A stretch of DNA of 64,000 nucleotides from Cymbidium sinense (Eukaryota; Streptophyta; Magnoliopsida; Asparagales; Orchidaceae). Both the position numbers and the translations under genes were made by a program. Positions 21,120 to 33,932 of the stretch are shown here, piece after piece. Under the pieces are notes generated by a model, which worked only from the letters and a program-made list of their open reading frames with translations, was not told the DNA's origin and did not search any database. Every line of letters starts with the position of its first letter. Position 1 is the first letter of the stretch. The DNA lies in assembly GCA_021442155.1 (NCBI GenBank), contig CM038225.1, forward strand, positions 86,130,925-86,194,924, given 5' to 3'.

Positions 21120-24100
21120 TATTGATCTCATTTTTGAATGAGATTAATATCAACTTAAAACCCACAATTAGGATGTTCTAATTTCAATTCGAAACCTCCT
21201 AATTCAGTACTTAGGATACTACACTTAGTGTCCTAGGGAATCAATTTAAAATTTCAATTTGGATTAACTCAAATCAAATCCAATTAATTCAAATTGAAAT
21301 TTGATTGAAATATAATTCAAAATCAATTAATCAAATCAACAATCAATTAATCATCAATCCAAGATGATTAAAATCCAAATTAAATCTAATTTCAAAACAC
21401 CTTTGAATTGATTTTGAGATCAAGTTTGAATCAATGCACTTGATTTGGACTCAAACTCCAACCCAAATCAAATGTATTACAACATAAAGTCAAAAGGGGA
21501 ATCACACATTAGCCTAGGGCTATGCGATGATGCCATAATCCATAAAAAATAAAAAAAAGGAAGAAGGGAAATCCAAGTTCCCTTTTTTCCCACCTCTTCC
21601 CATGCAAAATAAGCCACCTCTTATGAGGATGGCGCCTTCAAGTGAAGGTTGGAAATCAAGGAAGAAAACAAGAGGGATTTGGCTTCTCCAAGGAAAGAAG
21701 AGAAGAAAAAGAGAAGAAGAAGAAGAAGAGAAGGTGAGGATCGTTCAAGATTGAAACCAAGCAAGGGAAGCTCAACTCCTCTCCCAATTCACTCCAAAAC
21801 ATTCCTCAGAGCTAGAGAAGATGCTCAACACTTCTCCTCGGGCAATTCATCACCAACAAGGTGATGAATAGTGCAAAATAGAGCACCCTTTAATGGTGAA
21901 ATCCAAGGGAGTGGATTTCACCCCAAATTGAGGTCACCTACATGTTCTAAGGCTTGAGGTGATACAAATCAAGCCTTCACTTGCTTTATTTGGCGACGGG
22001 AAGCCAGAGAACGATCAAGCTTGTTGAGGCCAAAATCCATGGTGGTCTAAAGAGCTATTCACGAGGAGACAAGCCACCAAACTCTAGTCATAAGCTCCTT
22101 GCATTGATCCGAAGCTAATGGAGTCAACCCCGTCACTGGAGATCGCTGGAATCGAAGTTTGCCATTAACGCACCTTGCCATATATTTTTGGTTTGGAGCT
22201 TTTTGAAAGAAGTTGGATCCCCAAGTTGATCCAACCATATAGATCTATAGGAATCTCTTCCACGATGGATTTGGGATCAAATCGGTGCCTAATTTGCCGT
22301 CGATTGCTGAAAATTAAGCCTAATCAACGGACAACTCTCGATTTTCTCCATCCGGGGAAGGAGACGATCTTCGGACCATCAGATCCTTCTATTAGGATTG
22401 GACAGTTTAGATCTAGGTGCACCATTGATTTAAATTCCTTATGGACCCACAGATCGATTATAGACAGTCCGATCTTTGAACGGACAATCCTATTCAATCC
22501 CACATTTCCACCTTGGCTGACGTGGATGCCACGTGGCTCTGCGTGGACCAACCTACATGTGACACAAGGCAAGACACGCCACATAGGCGTTTGACGCTCA
22601 GCCCGCGGCGCTGTGTGGACCCCTCCCCACTTAAAAAATGTTAAATAGCTGTTTTAAATTAATTTAAAATTCACTAAAACTTCTAAAATTCATAAATAAA
22701 TAAATAAAAATCATAAAAATACAAATAAAGGCTTAAAAGATTCGTATTGATGAGAGGAATCCATAAAAATTAAAATCTCCAATTTTTATTAAGTATTTTA
22801 GCCTTAATTTATGTTTAAATGAAAATATTAAAGCCTAATTACTCTCTGACTACTAATCCAATTAGTATGAAACTTTAGGGAGATGAAATTAACCATAAAA
22901 CACACCATTTGAAAATTTTTAATTATTTAATTCACTATAATTTATGAAAAATGGAATTTTCAATCTTAAACCCCTAATTTAATTAAATAAGTTAGGATTA
23001 ATAAAATTAATTTATGGAAATGATCTGAACAGACTTAAATCAACCTAATAAATCTTACTGAACTCTAAAACATCATTAAAAATTAGTTGAATTTAATAAA
23101 TCACTAATTGACTTAATTAAATAATTAATTAAATTAATTTAATAAAATAATTAATCAGAACTTAATTAAATCATAATAAATCAATCAATTAATAAAAAAT
23201 TATGAATCATTGGAAAGTTATTTCAGTAAGGAATCTATGAAAAATTAAAACCTCCAACTGAATCTCATTAAATTAGGCTTAATTTAGGTTTTAATAAAAT
23301 AATTAAAACCCTAATTACTCCCTAATTACAAATCTAATCAAGATGAAACTTTGGACATTTGAAATTGGCATGTAACCCACTTGCCAAAAATATCTCAAAT
23401 CCAATTGATCCCTAGGTTGGGAATTCTTAAATTTCCAAGCTCGTAGGTCTATGTTAATCAAAGAATGAACTAAGTAAATTCATTAATCCATCAAATCATA
23501 CAATAATGTAAACCTTAATCAAACATTAGAAATATTAAAGAAGCTAGTTCAACTAAACATCCTAAGACAATTGAAGTGATTAAATTCAATCTTAAGTTAA
23601 TGAAATAAAACCTTAAAATAAAATTTTGAATTAACATTAAACTTTGAATCAATAAAATTTAGTGAAATCACTCATCTCTAATAAATCTAAGAATGAATCT
23701 AAATCTTAGGTCAATCAAATCAGATCAAATAAGATTGATAATTAACTTAAGTACTTTAGGTTAAGAATAATCCATGAACAAACCTAAGTCAAAAATACTA
23801 AATCATATTAATGAACTTAAACCTTAAGCTTACAAATCCATAATTAAATAACTTAAATTAAATCAAATGAAATTTAATCTTAACCTAAAAAATTCTAAAA
23901 TTAACACAAATTAAAAATGAGATTAACATAACATAATAAAAAAATCAAATAAATAATCTAAGTTAACATAAATCAAATAAAATGAAATCAACTAAACCTA
24001 ATCAAATAAGATAAGTCAAACTCAAGATATCTAAATCAAACATAAAACAAATGTAATGAAGCAAATCAAATGAACTAATTCAAACCAAGTCAAATGAAAT

Positions 24101-26315
24101 AGGGAACAAAAATTAAAATCAGCATAATCTAACAAAAACTTACAATCTAAACCAAATCAAGTGAAATAAATTGAATCATATTAAAAGAATGAATTGAATG
24201 AACCAAATCAAACTCAATCCAAACATAAGTAATATAAAAGGATTAATTAAGATATTTAAGGATCTTAGTTAGACTTTTTGGAAACTTCATTAGGATTTAG
24301 GATGTGGAATAAAGTGAGTTTCACCTAAAAATGAAATTCATTCTATTTCTCATTCTTGAAAACTTAAGTATTACTTTAACCAAATAAAATGAAAATAAAA
24401 ATGTGAATTAACTCATTAAACCATTTGAATTGAAACCAACCAAAGGTAGAAATTAGACAAATTCAAACTTCAAATTGAAACTTGAACTTAAAGGAGCCTA
24501 GCAAAGCCTTGTCACACAAACCCCTTTTTTGCACATACTAGATCACTTAGGTCATGGACTCTAGATCTAGGTTAGATCATTTTGTGATTTTTTTTGTGTT
24601 ATGTTGTGCTGTGCTTCACATGTTTGTATGGTGTATTGCTTTAGACTAGATGCCTAGGCTTGTTTGTTCATTAGAGTGGATGGTAGGGCATTCTTTTTAG
24701 AATTAACACTATTTTTTGACAAGGGATTGTGTTAAAAGGGATAGCCGTCATAAATCAAAATTATAAAATTGCTATTTACCTACATATGTTGAAAATCCCT
24801 TAACATAGTCCATTGGACAGGTGGGCTTGGCAAACAACTAATGCTAAGATCGTATGTTTGAGAAATATAACTACTATGTGTTGTTTGTATTTCCTAACAT
24901 ATGTTTTGCAGAGCTTAGGATTTCTTTTTGAATTTTAAAATTATAAATTTAAGCTTAGAATTAGGTTAGGATATATGGGGTCTAGGATTAGCAGAGGTGA
25001 CCCTACCAGAAGATGGTGCAATGGTCCCTTGTGGAGCTCGATGGATGTCCTTGAAGAAGGAGACTTTCCTAGAAAGAAGATCCATAGATCTAAACTTGTA
25101 ATTCTAGGCGAGTGTATAAGGTAACTTCAGCCCATTTTTCTTTCTTCCGGTGTACTGTAATTTTGGCTATATTGGCCTATTTTTCTTAATTTAATATGGT
25201 TTATTTTGGGTGCATAATAGAAATAACATGCTCTTCTAGGTTTCTTTCTATGATGTGTTTGCTGATCAATGCGGGCGTATAAGATAAAATAAATTTTCTA
25301 CCCAACTAAATCATTCAAAATATAAAAATAAATATAACTCATAACCTCATATAAAAGCCTAGGCATTAAATCAAGATAATAAAATATTTAGCAGCCCCTT
25401 AGCTCGATGTTTAACATCATGCATAATCATCTTATTTCACTCTTGTTTAGGGAGGGCTTCCATCTTTGCTAGAGAAAATGGGCTTAACCTTTGAGAGTCT
25501 ATGATGGAAGAACACTTCTTTCCCTTTTCATTTGGCCCATAACCATTTCTAATTGAATGACATTAGGCATAAAATGCATACCTATGGCCTAAAATGAATC
25601 TTGAGTCAAAAATCATAAAATTCTGAAAAATATGCATTAGTTAGATGCATCATCATACCCTACATAATCTTAGGGATGAGGGAGTGAGTCTAGGCTCATA
25701 GATTTTTTTCCTAAAAATGCAACAACCCAACCATCTTGCATTCAAGTGGTTTGACTTCATGAGTTTAAGAATGCTTAGGTGGTGTTATCTAGTAGCCTTC
25801 TCCAGGCAGGTTGTAAGTCCATAAGAGTTAAGGATAGGCTAGTTCCCTTAAGTGAGGAGAATGGCCAATGATTCCCAAGGATAGAACTAGGTCGAGCATC
25901 TGACATGTGTTAGAAGCGCCTATAGACTAGGTTCTGAAGTATCCTTTTTTGGAATAAGTCTTCAAACCTATGCATTTTTGCAGTCTTGTGCTGCTAGAAT
26001 TTAAGCCCTAAATTTTTAAGAAAATGATAACTCAAAATATAAAATTAAATTCCAAAATTGAAGCCCAATCATAGGATAGTTAAAATGTCTATTGGGTATT
26101 CCAGTATCAATAGATATTTCCTACTCTTTCCTATTTGACTTTTGAAAATAACTCTCTCCAATTTGGACCTCTCCCAATTGAATTTCCCAAAAATCAATCC
26201 TTTGAAAGCTACCTTAGAAGTCTTAGGAATAATCATTTATTTCTTTAATCGAGAGTATTCTTAGGAAGACACCCTTCCTAAGTTATAATTAACTATAGAG
26301 GCTTGCCTGTATAGG
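21120..26315 (+). mobile_element. LTR3, diverged subfamily, interrupted
   Basis: It starts TATTGATCTCATTTTT, matching the LTR6 start (TATTGATCTCACTTTT) better than LTR2/LTR4 (TGTTGACCTC). It contains a stem-loop at 21567 (AAGGGAA/TTCCCTT), a GA-rich tract (21700-21740), a GC-rich block (22500-22620), TTTTGCAG at 24911, and a diverged TATAAGG block at 25115. The 5' repeat arrays of LTR2 are missing, so only about 450 bases separate the LTR start from the stem-loop instead of 2.6 kb. It stops at 26315 in GCCTGTATAGG, which in LTR1 lies about 245 bases before the LTR end; the minus element begins there. The open frame at 22175-22594 resembles no protein I know. Confidence 0.75.
26311..26315. other. 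candidate target-site duplication, left copy
   Basis: ATAGG immediately flanks the terminal TGTGGTGAAAAC of LTR4 and belongs to LTR3 sequence (LTR1 has CCATAGGAACTC there). Ty3/gypsy integration duplicates five bases. The right-hand copy cannot be checked because the outer end of LTR5 is lost. Confidence 0.45.
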
Positions 26316-29300
26316 TGTGGTGAAAACTTTTCATTCTTCTAAGATGTATACTTCCATTTTTAATTAATATGGATAAAATGAAGATAGAAATATACTCTTT
26401 GCATTCGGAGACCACGTAGATCTGCAAATGTTCTTATTAGGATGATCGGGTATGACATTGAGGAGAGGTGCACTCTCGAATGATAGAAGTCACCACCCTA
26501 CAATGGACCTAATCACCTGAATAAGGACTCCTAAGGATAATGGGTCTGCATATGTATATAGATTCTTCTCCTATTTTACATGGGAAAGTAAAGTAGGGTT
26601 TATTTTAAAATCAGGCTCGTTAAGTTCCCTACAAGGGCAAGCCCCCATAGTTAATTACATCCTAAGGAATGAGATTCTTATGGAATACTCTCGATTAAGG
26701 TAAATGATCACTGCCTTCAAAGATTTCAATAGGTAGGACTATCATTCGATTGGTTTACTTTTAGAAGGTCAAGTGGGATCAATCAAGAGAAGAGAATTTT
26801 TATCGAAGCCAAATAGAAACAAGTAGAGGATGCTTAGGATACTAGGAAGCCTAGTAAGCATCCCAAACTACCCTATGATTGGGCTTTATATTTTTGAAAT
26901 TGAATTAATTTGTTTGTGTTGAATTTTTATTAGAAATATAGGGTTTATGATTCCTTGACAAATGACCATGGAATAGCCTAAGAGGTGTGGATTTATACTT
27001 ATGGCCCATGAGGGAGCAACCTCATAACCTAAATCTAGGGAGCTTTGGCCAGTGCCAAAAGCACAACTTAAATCTATGGTGAAAATGAGTATTCAATTTA
27101 CCTCCATAAGAGATGATAAATCACTCAACTATTGAAATTACAACTGCTTGGTGGTGGCCACTAACTAACTCCTCCTATGATTTTAAATTCATGTAGACAA
27201 GTCTTATATTTATGCAAGATAGCAAGGTTGTTATTTATTTAGAAAGAGACTAAGTCCTTAAACACACTCCTTAAAAGTGACTAGATCATGTAGGGTATGC
27301 TTTTAATGACTTAAATATAATGAAAATTTCATATATGTTTTATTTCCATTTTTGGACAATCATTTGACTCAAGCTATAGGATTCTTTATGCCTAATGCAT
27401 GAGAAATTAGATTATCTGTCAAAATCAGCAAGATAAGGAGGTGTGTTTCCACCATGGCTCTCAGAGGTCAAGCCAAGTTCTCTGGCAAAGGTGAGAGCCC
27501 TCCAATTAAGAGTGAAGTAATATATTTTGATGCATGATATGAGAAAAGTAATACTCATCCAACTAAGGGATTGCTAATTCTTTTATCTTGATTTTAACTT
27601 AGGCTTTAGGTGAGGTTATAAGTTATTTATTTTTAATTTTGAGTTGATTAATTTGGTAGAAGATTTATTTTTCTCTAAGAGCCTAATTGTCATCTAGGCC
27701 ATACATCAAGTAAGAAAGAAACTAGGAAAATATGCCATCTTAATGCACAAGCTAAATAAAACATTAAACATTTTATAAAGCTAACACAAAAAAATGAAAG
27801 GCCACTTGTGGCAAGATACCACTGCACAAACCCGAAAACAAATTGGGTAGCCAAGTTATACTCTTATACAACTTGGATTGCAAATGGATTAACTATAATT
27901 AAGCAAGGAATTCATGTTATGGGGGTCTTCATTTCTTTTTTTTCTTTTTCTTCTTTCTTCTTTTGGTTCCTTTTTTTTGGATGGTTGGAATGTGGTTGCT
28001 CCAAAGGCATCACATGGTACATAAGATGAAATCTTATGACCAATGTTCATCCAAATCCCCCATAACAATCATTCCAAAATCCTAATTACAAAATTACATG
28101 AAAAGAAAAAGTAAAATCTAACACCGCAAAATAGAGATTAACTAAATAAATTATACCAATCCCAAGCATGTATATTAGACTTAGCACCCCAAACATGGGT
28201 AACCAAGTCCACCTAGCCTATTAGATTATGCTTAGGGGTATAAGCACATGCACAACAAAAGCATTTATATTTTTTTATTTATTATAATGCCCCTTAAGCA
28301 CAATCCCCCTGCAGAAGATAATGATTAGAGTAAGTCATCCTACCATTCATTCTACGCTCATTCACCTAACATCCATACTAAAACATAACATCACAAAATA
28401 AAAGCAAACATTAAACCATGCACCGTCCTAACCTAAAGCTAGAAATGGTGACTTAGCCTAATGTGTGTGCTATGTAAAGTTTGTGTGGCATGCTTAGCTA
28501 TGGCTTTAAGGTTTAAATTTTCTAAGTGTGAAAATGTTCAACTTAGAGGATGATTTAAATTTAAGTTGTTTAGTTATTTTGGGTTAATTTTATTTTGTAT
28601 TTTGATTAGGTTTGAGTGAATCCTATAATTAATTACTTAGTTGTAAAGAGAGGGAAAAGAGAAGAGAACTTCTCTTCCTCGACCTTAAGTAATTTATAAA
28701 GTTGATTCATATTTTATTTTATTTAGTGAATGTTTTATTATGTGTTTTAATTCATCCTAAGTTTAGATTTTCTAAACAAACATATTCAAAAGAAAGACAT
28801 TTTAAGATTAAGTAAAATGAACTAATATCACAAAACACACATCACTTCATTTCTTTCCCACCATGTATAAGATGCATATGAGTGAATCCTAAGCATATCT
28901 ATACATATAAGTGAAATGTTTAGCACACTTTATGATGAATGCCAACAATGTTACTAAATAAAATTGGAATACTTTATGATGCATGATTTTCATTAAGTAG
29001 AAAATGGGGTATTCTTTTATCCTTTATTCATATGCACATGTGTATGTTTCAAAGGCATAAGTGAGTACATTGCCCTAGCACCAGGGGTGTAAGGTACAAG
29101 ACCTACTTAGGGCTACTTAAAGCCTCACAACCCCGGGGTTGTCCAGACTAATATACCACTTTTCTTAAATACATATGCATGTACAAAAGAAATAAATGGA
29201 AAAAGAAAGATGCAAAGTTTATGCTTATTTAATTCTTGGTTTGTTTATGCAATTTATGTGTGTAGATGTAAAGATCCTTCTTAAGTTTAACATGGAAGAG

Positions 29301-31605
29301 GATAAGAATAGATTTTGAACAAGTTCTATGTTCTTTTAAAAGAACTATACACTTTGCAAATCTTATCCAAATTCATGTTAAGAGGAAAGAAAAGAAGCAA
29401 ACATAAGACACATTTTTATATTCACATGCAAGCTTATAAATAAAGCATAAGTAGCATACCTTTCAATTTTGATATTTAATTTATAAGTTTTCAAAATAAT
29501 TTTGAATTTAATAGTGATAATTTCCATTCATATTTCTACTTTGGCCAAAACATGCAATTTGACATAAAGAAAATATTTCATTTCAATTTTTATTTTCAAA
29601 AGATATGAATGCATGAATTTCATATGGCATACACATTTAGCATGCTAGGATAGAAATAAAGTGATGAAATCAATATAAATTCATTCACCCTAATTAATTC
29701 CTAAAGATAATCCTATGAAATAAGAAAGTTTAAAGTGAATCAATGTTTGTTTAATGTGATTTTTATTTTGAATTTTTATTTTATGTTTGATTTAGGAAAT
29801 GTGAAGGAATGTTTGCTGGTCCTAACCACTTCTCCCATGTGTATGGCTTTCTAGTTTAATATTTAGATGATTAGATGATTTTTATATTTTAATTAGGTTA
29901 AGGTATGAATTAAGTGTGTTACTTATCCCTTACCTTTACCACCTTAGCATATTTAAATAAATAATTATGAGCCAATGATATAAAATAAAACCACACAAAT
30001 AATTTAAATTAGCAATGAAACTAAGAAGAAAAGGTTCTAATGCATTTGGCTCATGATTAATGATTAATTAAGCTAAGGGGTTTAAGTTAAGTAATTTCAT
30101 AATCGTTCTCACACATGTGAGTTGGATTTTGATTTTCTTAATGTACTTATGTTATTGAACACCTCAGCATCTACCTAAGATGAATTAGTTAAATTTTGGA
30201 AGGTTTTAGAATTTTGTCAACTTAATTAGGTAGGTTATTAATTAAATCTTTAATTAAGCTTGAATTTAGGAAGAAAGAGAGGTTTAAGGAATAGCTTAAG
30301 GAAAATATCCCAAAATTATTCTCTAAACCTCCTATTCACTTAAACAAACCTTAATCAACTCAAGGAATCAAACCACTAATTGCATAATTAATTAAAGTTA
30401 ATTACATTAAGAGGGTAGTTGGAAATCAATCTAGCAATTCCTCTAATTAAACCATCAATAAATCCCAAGAAAATTAGGAAGGGGGGGGGAGTTATCCCAC
30501 TAATCATATATAAGAAATTTGGAATTAATCAGTGGGATAATTAGAGAGTAATTAGAAAAATTAAATTTCTAATAAAACCTAAATCCAGAAAATAACATAG
30601 TTCAAAATCCATTGAAATCAATTTTATAATATTCTAGATGTAAATACCTTTCATATGCAATTTATTTCACATTTTTTTATTTTTCTACACTTATATATAA
30701 ATTTTTGAAGTTTCCAAGCTTAATTAGGTAATTAATCCACTAATTATAAAGCTAATCCCGTCGGCGCCACATGGAGGCGACGCGACGTGCGGTTTCCATG
30801 TGGTGTGATGGGATTCACTATTTAAGTTATCACATCATAGCACTGCATCAGCGGTGGTGCTACCCGCTTTCTCCCTGTCTGTCCGATCAAGGATCAAACA
30901 GTTGAGATTAAATCCACAATTCTAAAGGATTAAATGATGGATCATATGTGTTTTAATCATGGTCGTCCATCCAAAATGCACAGATGGACGACCCATGATC
31001 TTCTTCTCTCGAGATGGCCACCATCCATCATTTAAGGGAAGATCTAGCTCGATTGAGCTTGGATTGAAACAAAATTCAACCCACACCATCACCATGCAAG
31101 GGAGATCACATCCAATGGCTGGATTTAATGAAGTAGAAATTCCATTGACAAAGGACCATACCACATTTAATCTAAGCTCAGTTTAATGGCTTACCTCACC
31201 GAAGGCTATCATCAACGCTTGATTCTCTTAGAGAAGCTTCGTCGAGTGGAGATGAAGCTTTGTTGAAGTTTTAAAGTGTTGAAATTGGGTAAATCATTCT
31301 ATGGGCCAAGTCCACCTTCACTTGAGCACTATCTTTGTTGAAGGGATACCTTCCTTGCCTTTGGAGCTTGGGAAAAAGTTTGGGTGAACTAGATTGAGTT
31401 CCCTGATGGAGCTTGCAAAGTGAATTGGCTTGGTATTGAGTGTGGAGTGAGATTGAATTTGGCTTGAGCTCCTCTACTTTTGGTTTGAGAAAATCCAAAA
31501 TGAAGAAGTTCAAAACACTTGAGAGAGCTTGGGGAGACTTGGAAATGGCTTCTCTGGCTTCCCTTTACTCAATATAATTGGAGTGAATGAAATTCAAGTG
31601 AAATT

Positions 31606-31626
31606 AGGGGGAGTATATCTCCCCCT
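31606..31626 (-). promoter_or_regulatory. TATA-loop palindrome in LTR4
   Basis: AGGGGGAG and CTCCCCCT form a perfect eight-base stem around TATAT (ATATA on the minus strand). LTR2 has AGGGAGA/TCTCCCT and LTR5 has the same stem as LTR4 with one mismatch. It lies about 410 bases upstream of the donor-like GTAAGCC near 31194. Candidate core promoter. Confidence 0.5.
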
Positions 31627-32079
31627 TGAGAAATCAGATGATCGAGCTTTCTCTTACCATTTTGATTCAATACACCTCCTTGAGTGGGTTTGTTAGGCTA
31701 TTAGAGGTGTCCTTGAACTCAGTTTGGTCAGAGGAGTGGAAAGGTGAAGCTTGCCATGTGCTTAATTGAGTGGAGGGAGGATTTCCATGTGATCAATTTG
31801 AAGGAAGTGGTTAGTTTTGGCCTTAGGCTAGGTTGGGCTGACCCAAACCCATTGGGTTAGGTGCACCACACTCACTAATGTCCACTTGGTCCACTAAGAG
31901 GGTGGTAAGTGGTCATGAAGAGGATTTGACCAAATTTCAAGTGAATTTAGCTAAAATTTATGCTATGGCCTAGTGGTAAAATGGTCATTTGGCTTAGAGT
32001 TTAATTTGAATATGTTTAGTATGATTGAAAAATAGGTTGGGCCAAGTTTCATTGAATTTAGAGTTAGTTTGATGTGATT

Positions 32080-32900
32080 TAGCTCATGTTGACCCATTTA
32101 GGTCAAAATGGGTCAACTTGGGTCAAGTTGAGCAATTGGTCAAATTGGATCAAACCAAAGATTGGGTCAAGTTCATATGACCATTTGAAATGTTATGGTA
32201 GATTTAGTTTGATTCAATTTGGTTTAGATTTAGTTTTGGTTTAATTGAGTTCAATTAGGTCAAATGGATCAAGTTGAACAATTTGACCCATTAACCTATT
32301 TAGGTTATGGTTTATATTTGGTTGGTCATTTGAAATGGATTGTATCTTTATTTCCAATCAATTTGGTTTAATTTGATTTTGGCTCAAAGTGATCTTTTAA
32401 GTCAAGTTGGGTTCAAGGTCGGCAAGTTAGATCTAGTTTAATTGGAGCTTTGGCCAAATTCAATAATCATTTTGGAATGAACTTGACCCATTGGTTTCAA
32501 TCAATTTGGCTTAGATCAAGTTTTTACACATTTTGACTTTTTAGGTCAAGTTGGGTCAATTGGGTCAAGTGGCTAATTGGGCTAGGTTAGGCTCAAATAT
32601 TGACTTGGTCAAGTTCAAACATTGATCATGAATGAGTTTTGATCAATGATTTCAATCAATTTGGCCTATGGTGAATTTTGGGTAGTTTGAGTTTCATTTT
32701 GGCTAAGTTTTGACTTGGTCAACCCTTAGGTTAGACTTGGTTTGACCCAATTTGAGTGATTGATCATCTTATGATGATTTTTGATCATGATGAGAGGTTT
32801 AGGTGGGCTTAGTTCAATCCAATTTGGTTAGGATTAGAATTTGGCTGATAAGGGTACTTTAGGTCACTTTGGGTCAAGTGAGCCTAAGTAGCTCAAATGG
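32080..32900 (-). promoter_or_regulatory. TTGACC (W-box core) array in LTR4
   Basis: Many GGTCAA strings on the plus strand, that is TTGACC in the element's sense, often as TGGGTCAA. The order and position match the LTR2 array at 9060-9900. Typical stretches are 32090-32160, 32255-32290 and 32535-32580. Confidence 0.55.
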
Positions 32901-33932
32901 CTTGGTCAAAGCTTTATTGGAGTTTGATTGAACTCACATATAGACTTATGTTTGAAATATAAATCTATTTGCAAGTGATTTGAAGTCAAATGGGTTTTGA
33001 TTCATTTGACAATTTCAAGTTCAAAGGGGTGAACATGAGTTTGACTTGGATTTAGTTTTGGTTTGGTAATTGAAGTTTATGTTTATATTTGTATTCATGA
33101 TTGTAGGGTTGATTGAATCATGAAGAAAAAAAATCAAGAGTTTAGCTTGATTTGAAATTGATTTGGCTAAGTTCAAGATTTTGACTTGAAAGACTTAGGT
33201 TAGATTTTGATTGAATTTGAGTTTGATTTTTGGAGTTGGTTTTAGTTGTTTGAATTTATATTTCATTTATATATGTGGATATAAATGAAAATATAAATGG
33301 GTTATGAGAAAATTTCATGAATTTGAAGTGATTTGAATTTGATTTAGGCTAAGTCCTTAAGAGGGAATCAAAGTGAGTTAAGAAAGATTTTTGTTTTGGA
33401 TTTGAATTTTGGATTTAGTTTGATTGATTTGAATTTATATTTCATTTATATATGTGAATATAAATGAGTTGGGTTGTGAGAAAATATCTTGAATTTGAAT
33501 TGATTTAAATTTGATTTAGGCTAAGTCTATGAGAGAGAATAAAATGACTTAAGAAATGTTTTGAACTTGGAGTTTCAATCATGAGCCTCAATCATTAGTT
33601 TCAATCATGGGTTTCAATCATGTGGGATTGATTTGGATTTGGAGAAAATCAATTAAGTTGGAATTGATTTAAGCTTTGATGTTGATTTTATTTGGAGTTT
33701 GACTTGAAGGAAGGAAGTGAGGAATGTTTCAAGCTACAGGGTAGGAAAATATTTCTAAAACCCCTAAGGCATGACCTATTCCTATGGCTAACTCTTTTAA
33801 GTCTCTAGGGCTAGGTTGAGTGTCCACCTAATTACTAGAAGTGTCTTAAGACTAAGGATCTCTTAAAGTCTAAGAGGGGTCCTATGTCTAAGATGGAGGA
33901 GTTGAGAGCTCATCTTAAAAATGAGGTCAACA

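Larger units (their letters stand above)
26316..33932 (-). mobile_element. LTR4, complete 3' LTR of the minus element, about 7.6 kb
   Basis: Read on the minus strand it starts TGTTGACCTCATTTTTAAGA at 33932 and ends TTTTCACCACA at 26316. The same ending (TTTTTCATCACA) is found at the inner edge of LTR5, next to the primer site. Over sampled stretches LTR4 and LTR5 agree at about nine bases in ten; both are further from LTR2. Inner order (minus): minisatellite (33570-33625), repeats of about 185 bases, TTGACC array (32900-32080), TATA-loop palindrome (31626-31606), donor-like site (31194), GC-rich block (30810-30755), TATAAGAG block (27868). Short frames such as 30922-31164 and 31271-31513 recur in LTR5 only because the DNA is similar; they shift frame. 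Confidence 0.9.

Noticed and set aside
21649..21864. Lys/Arg/Glu-rich frame of 71 codons
   Set aside because: It is generated by a GA-rich microsatellite in LTR3.
22175..22594. Open frame of 139 codons, also open on the opposite strand (22324-22584), in LTR3
   Set aside because: It lies in the GC-rich block of the LTR, where stops are rarer. The protein resembles nothing I know, and the equivalent frame is not maintained in LTR2 or LTR4.
27808..28029. Plus-strand frame in LTR4, with a counterpart at 48883-49107
   Set aside because: It is antisense to the TATAAGG block and a CT-rich run. The Phe/Ser-rich translation comes from low complexity.
30922..31513. Small frames on the minus strand of LTR4 with close counterparts in LTR5 (51996-52577)
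   Set aside because: They look conserved only because the two LTRs are about 90 percent alike; the frames shift against each other within 50-60 codons, which argues against selection on protein.
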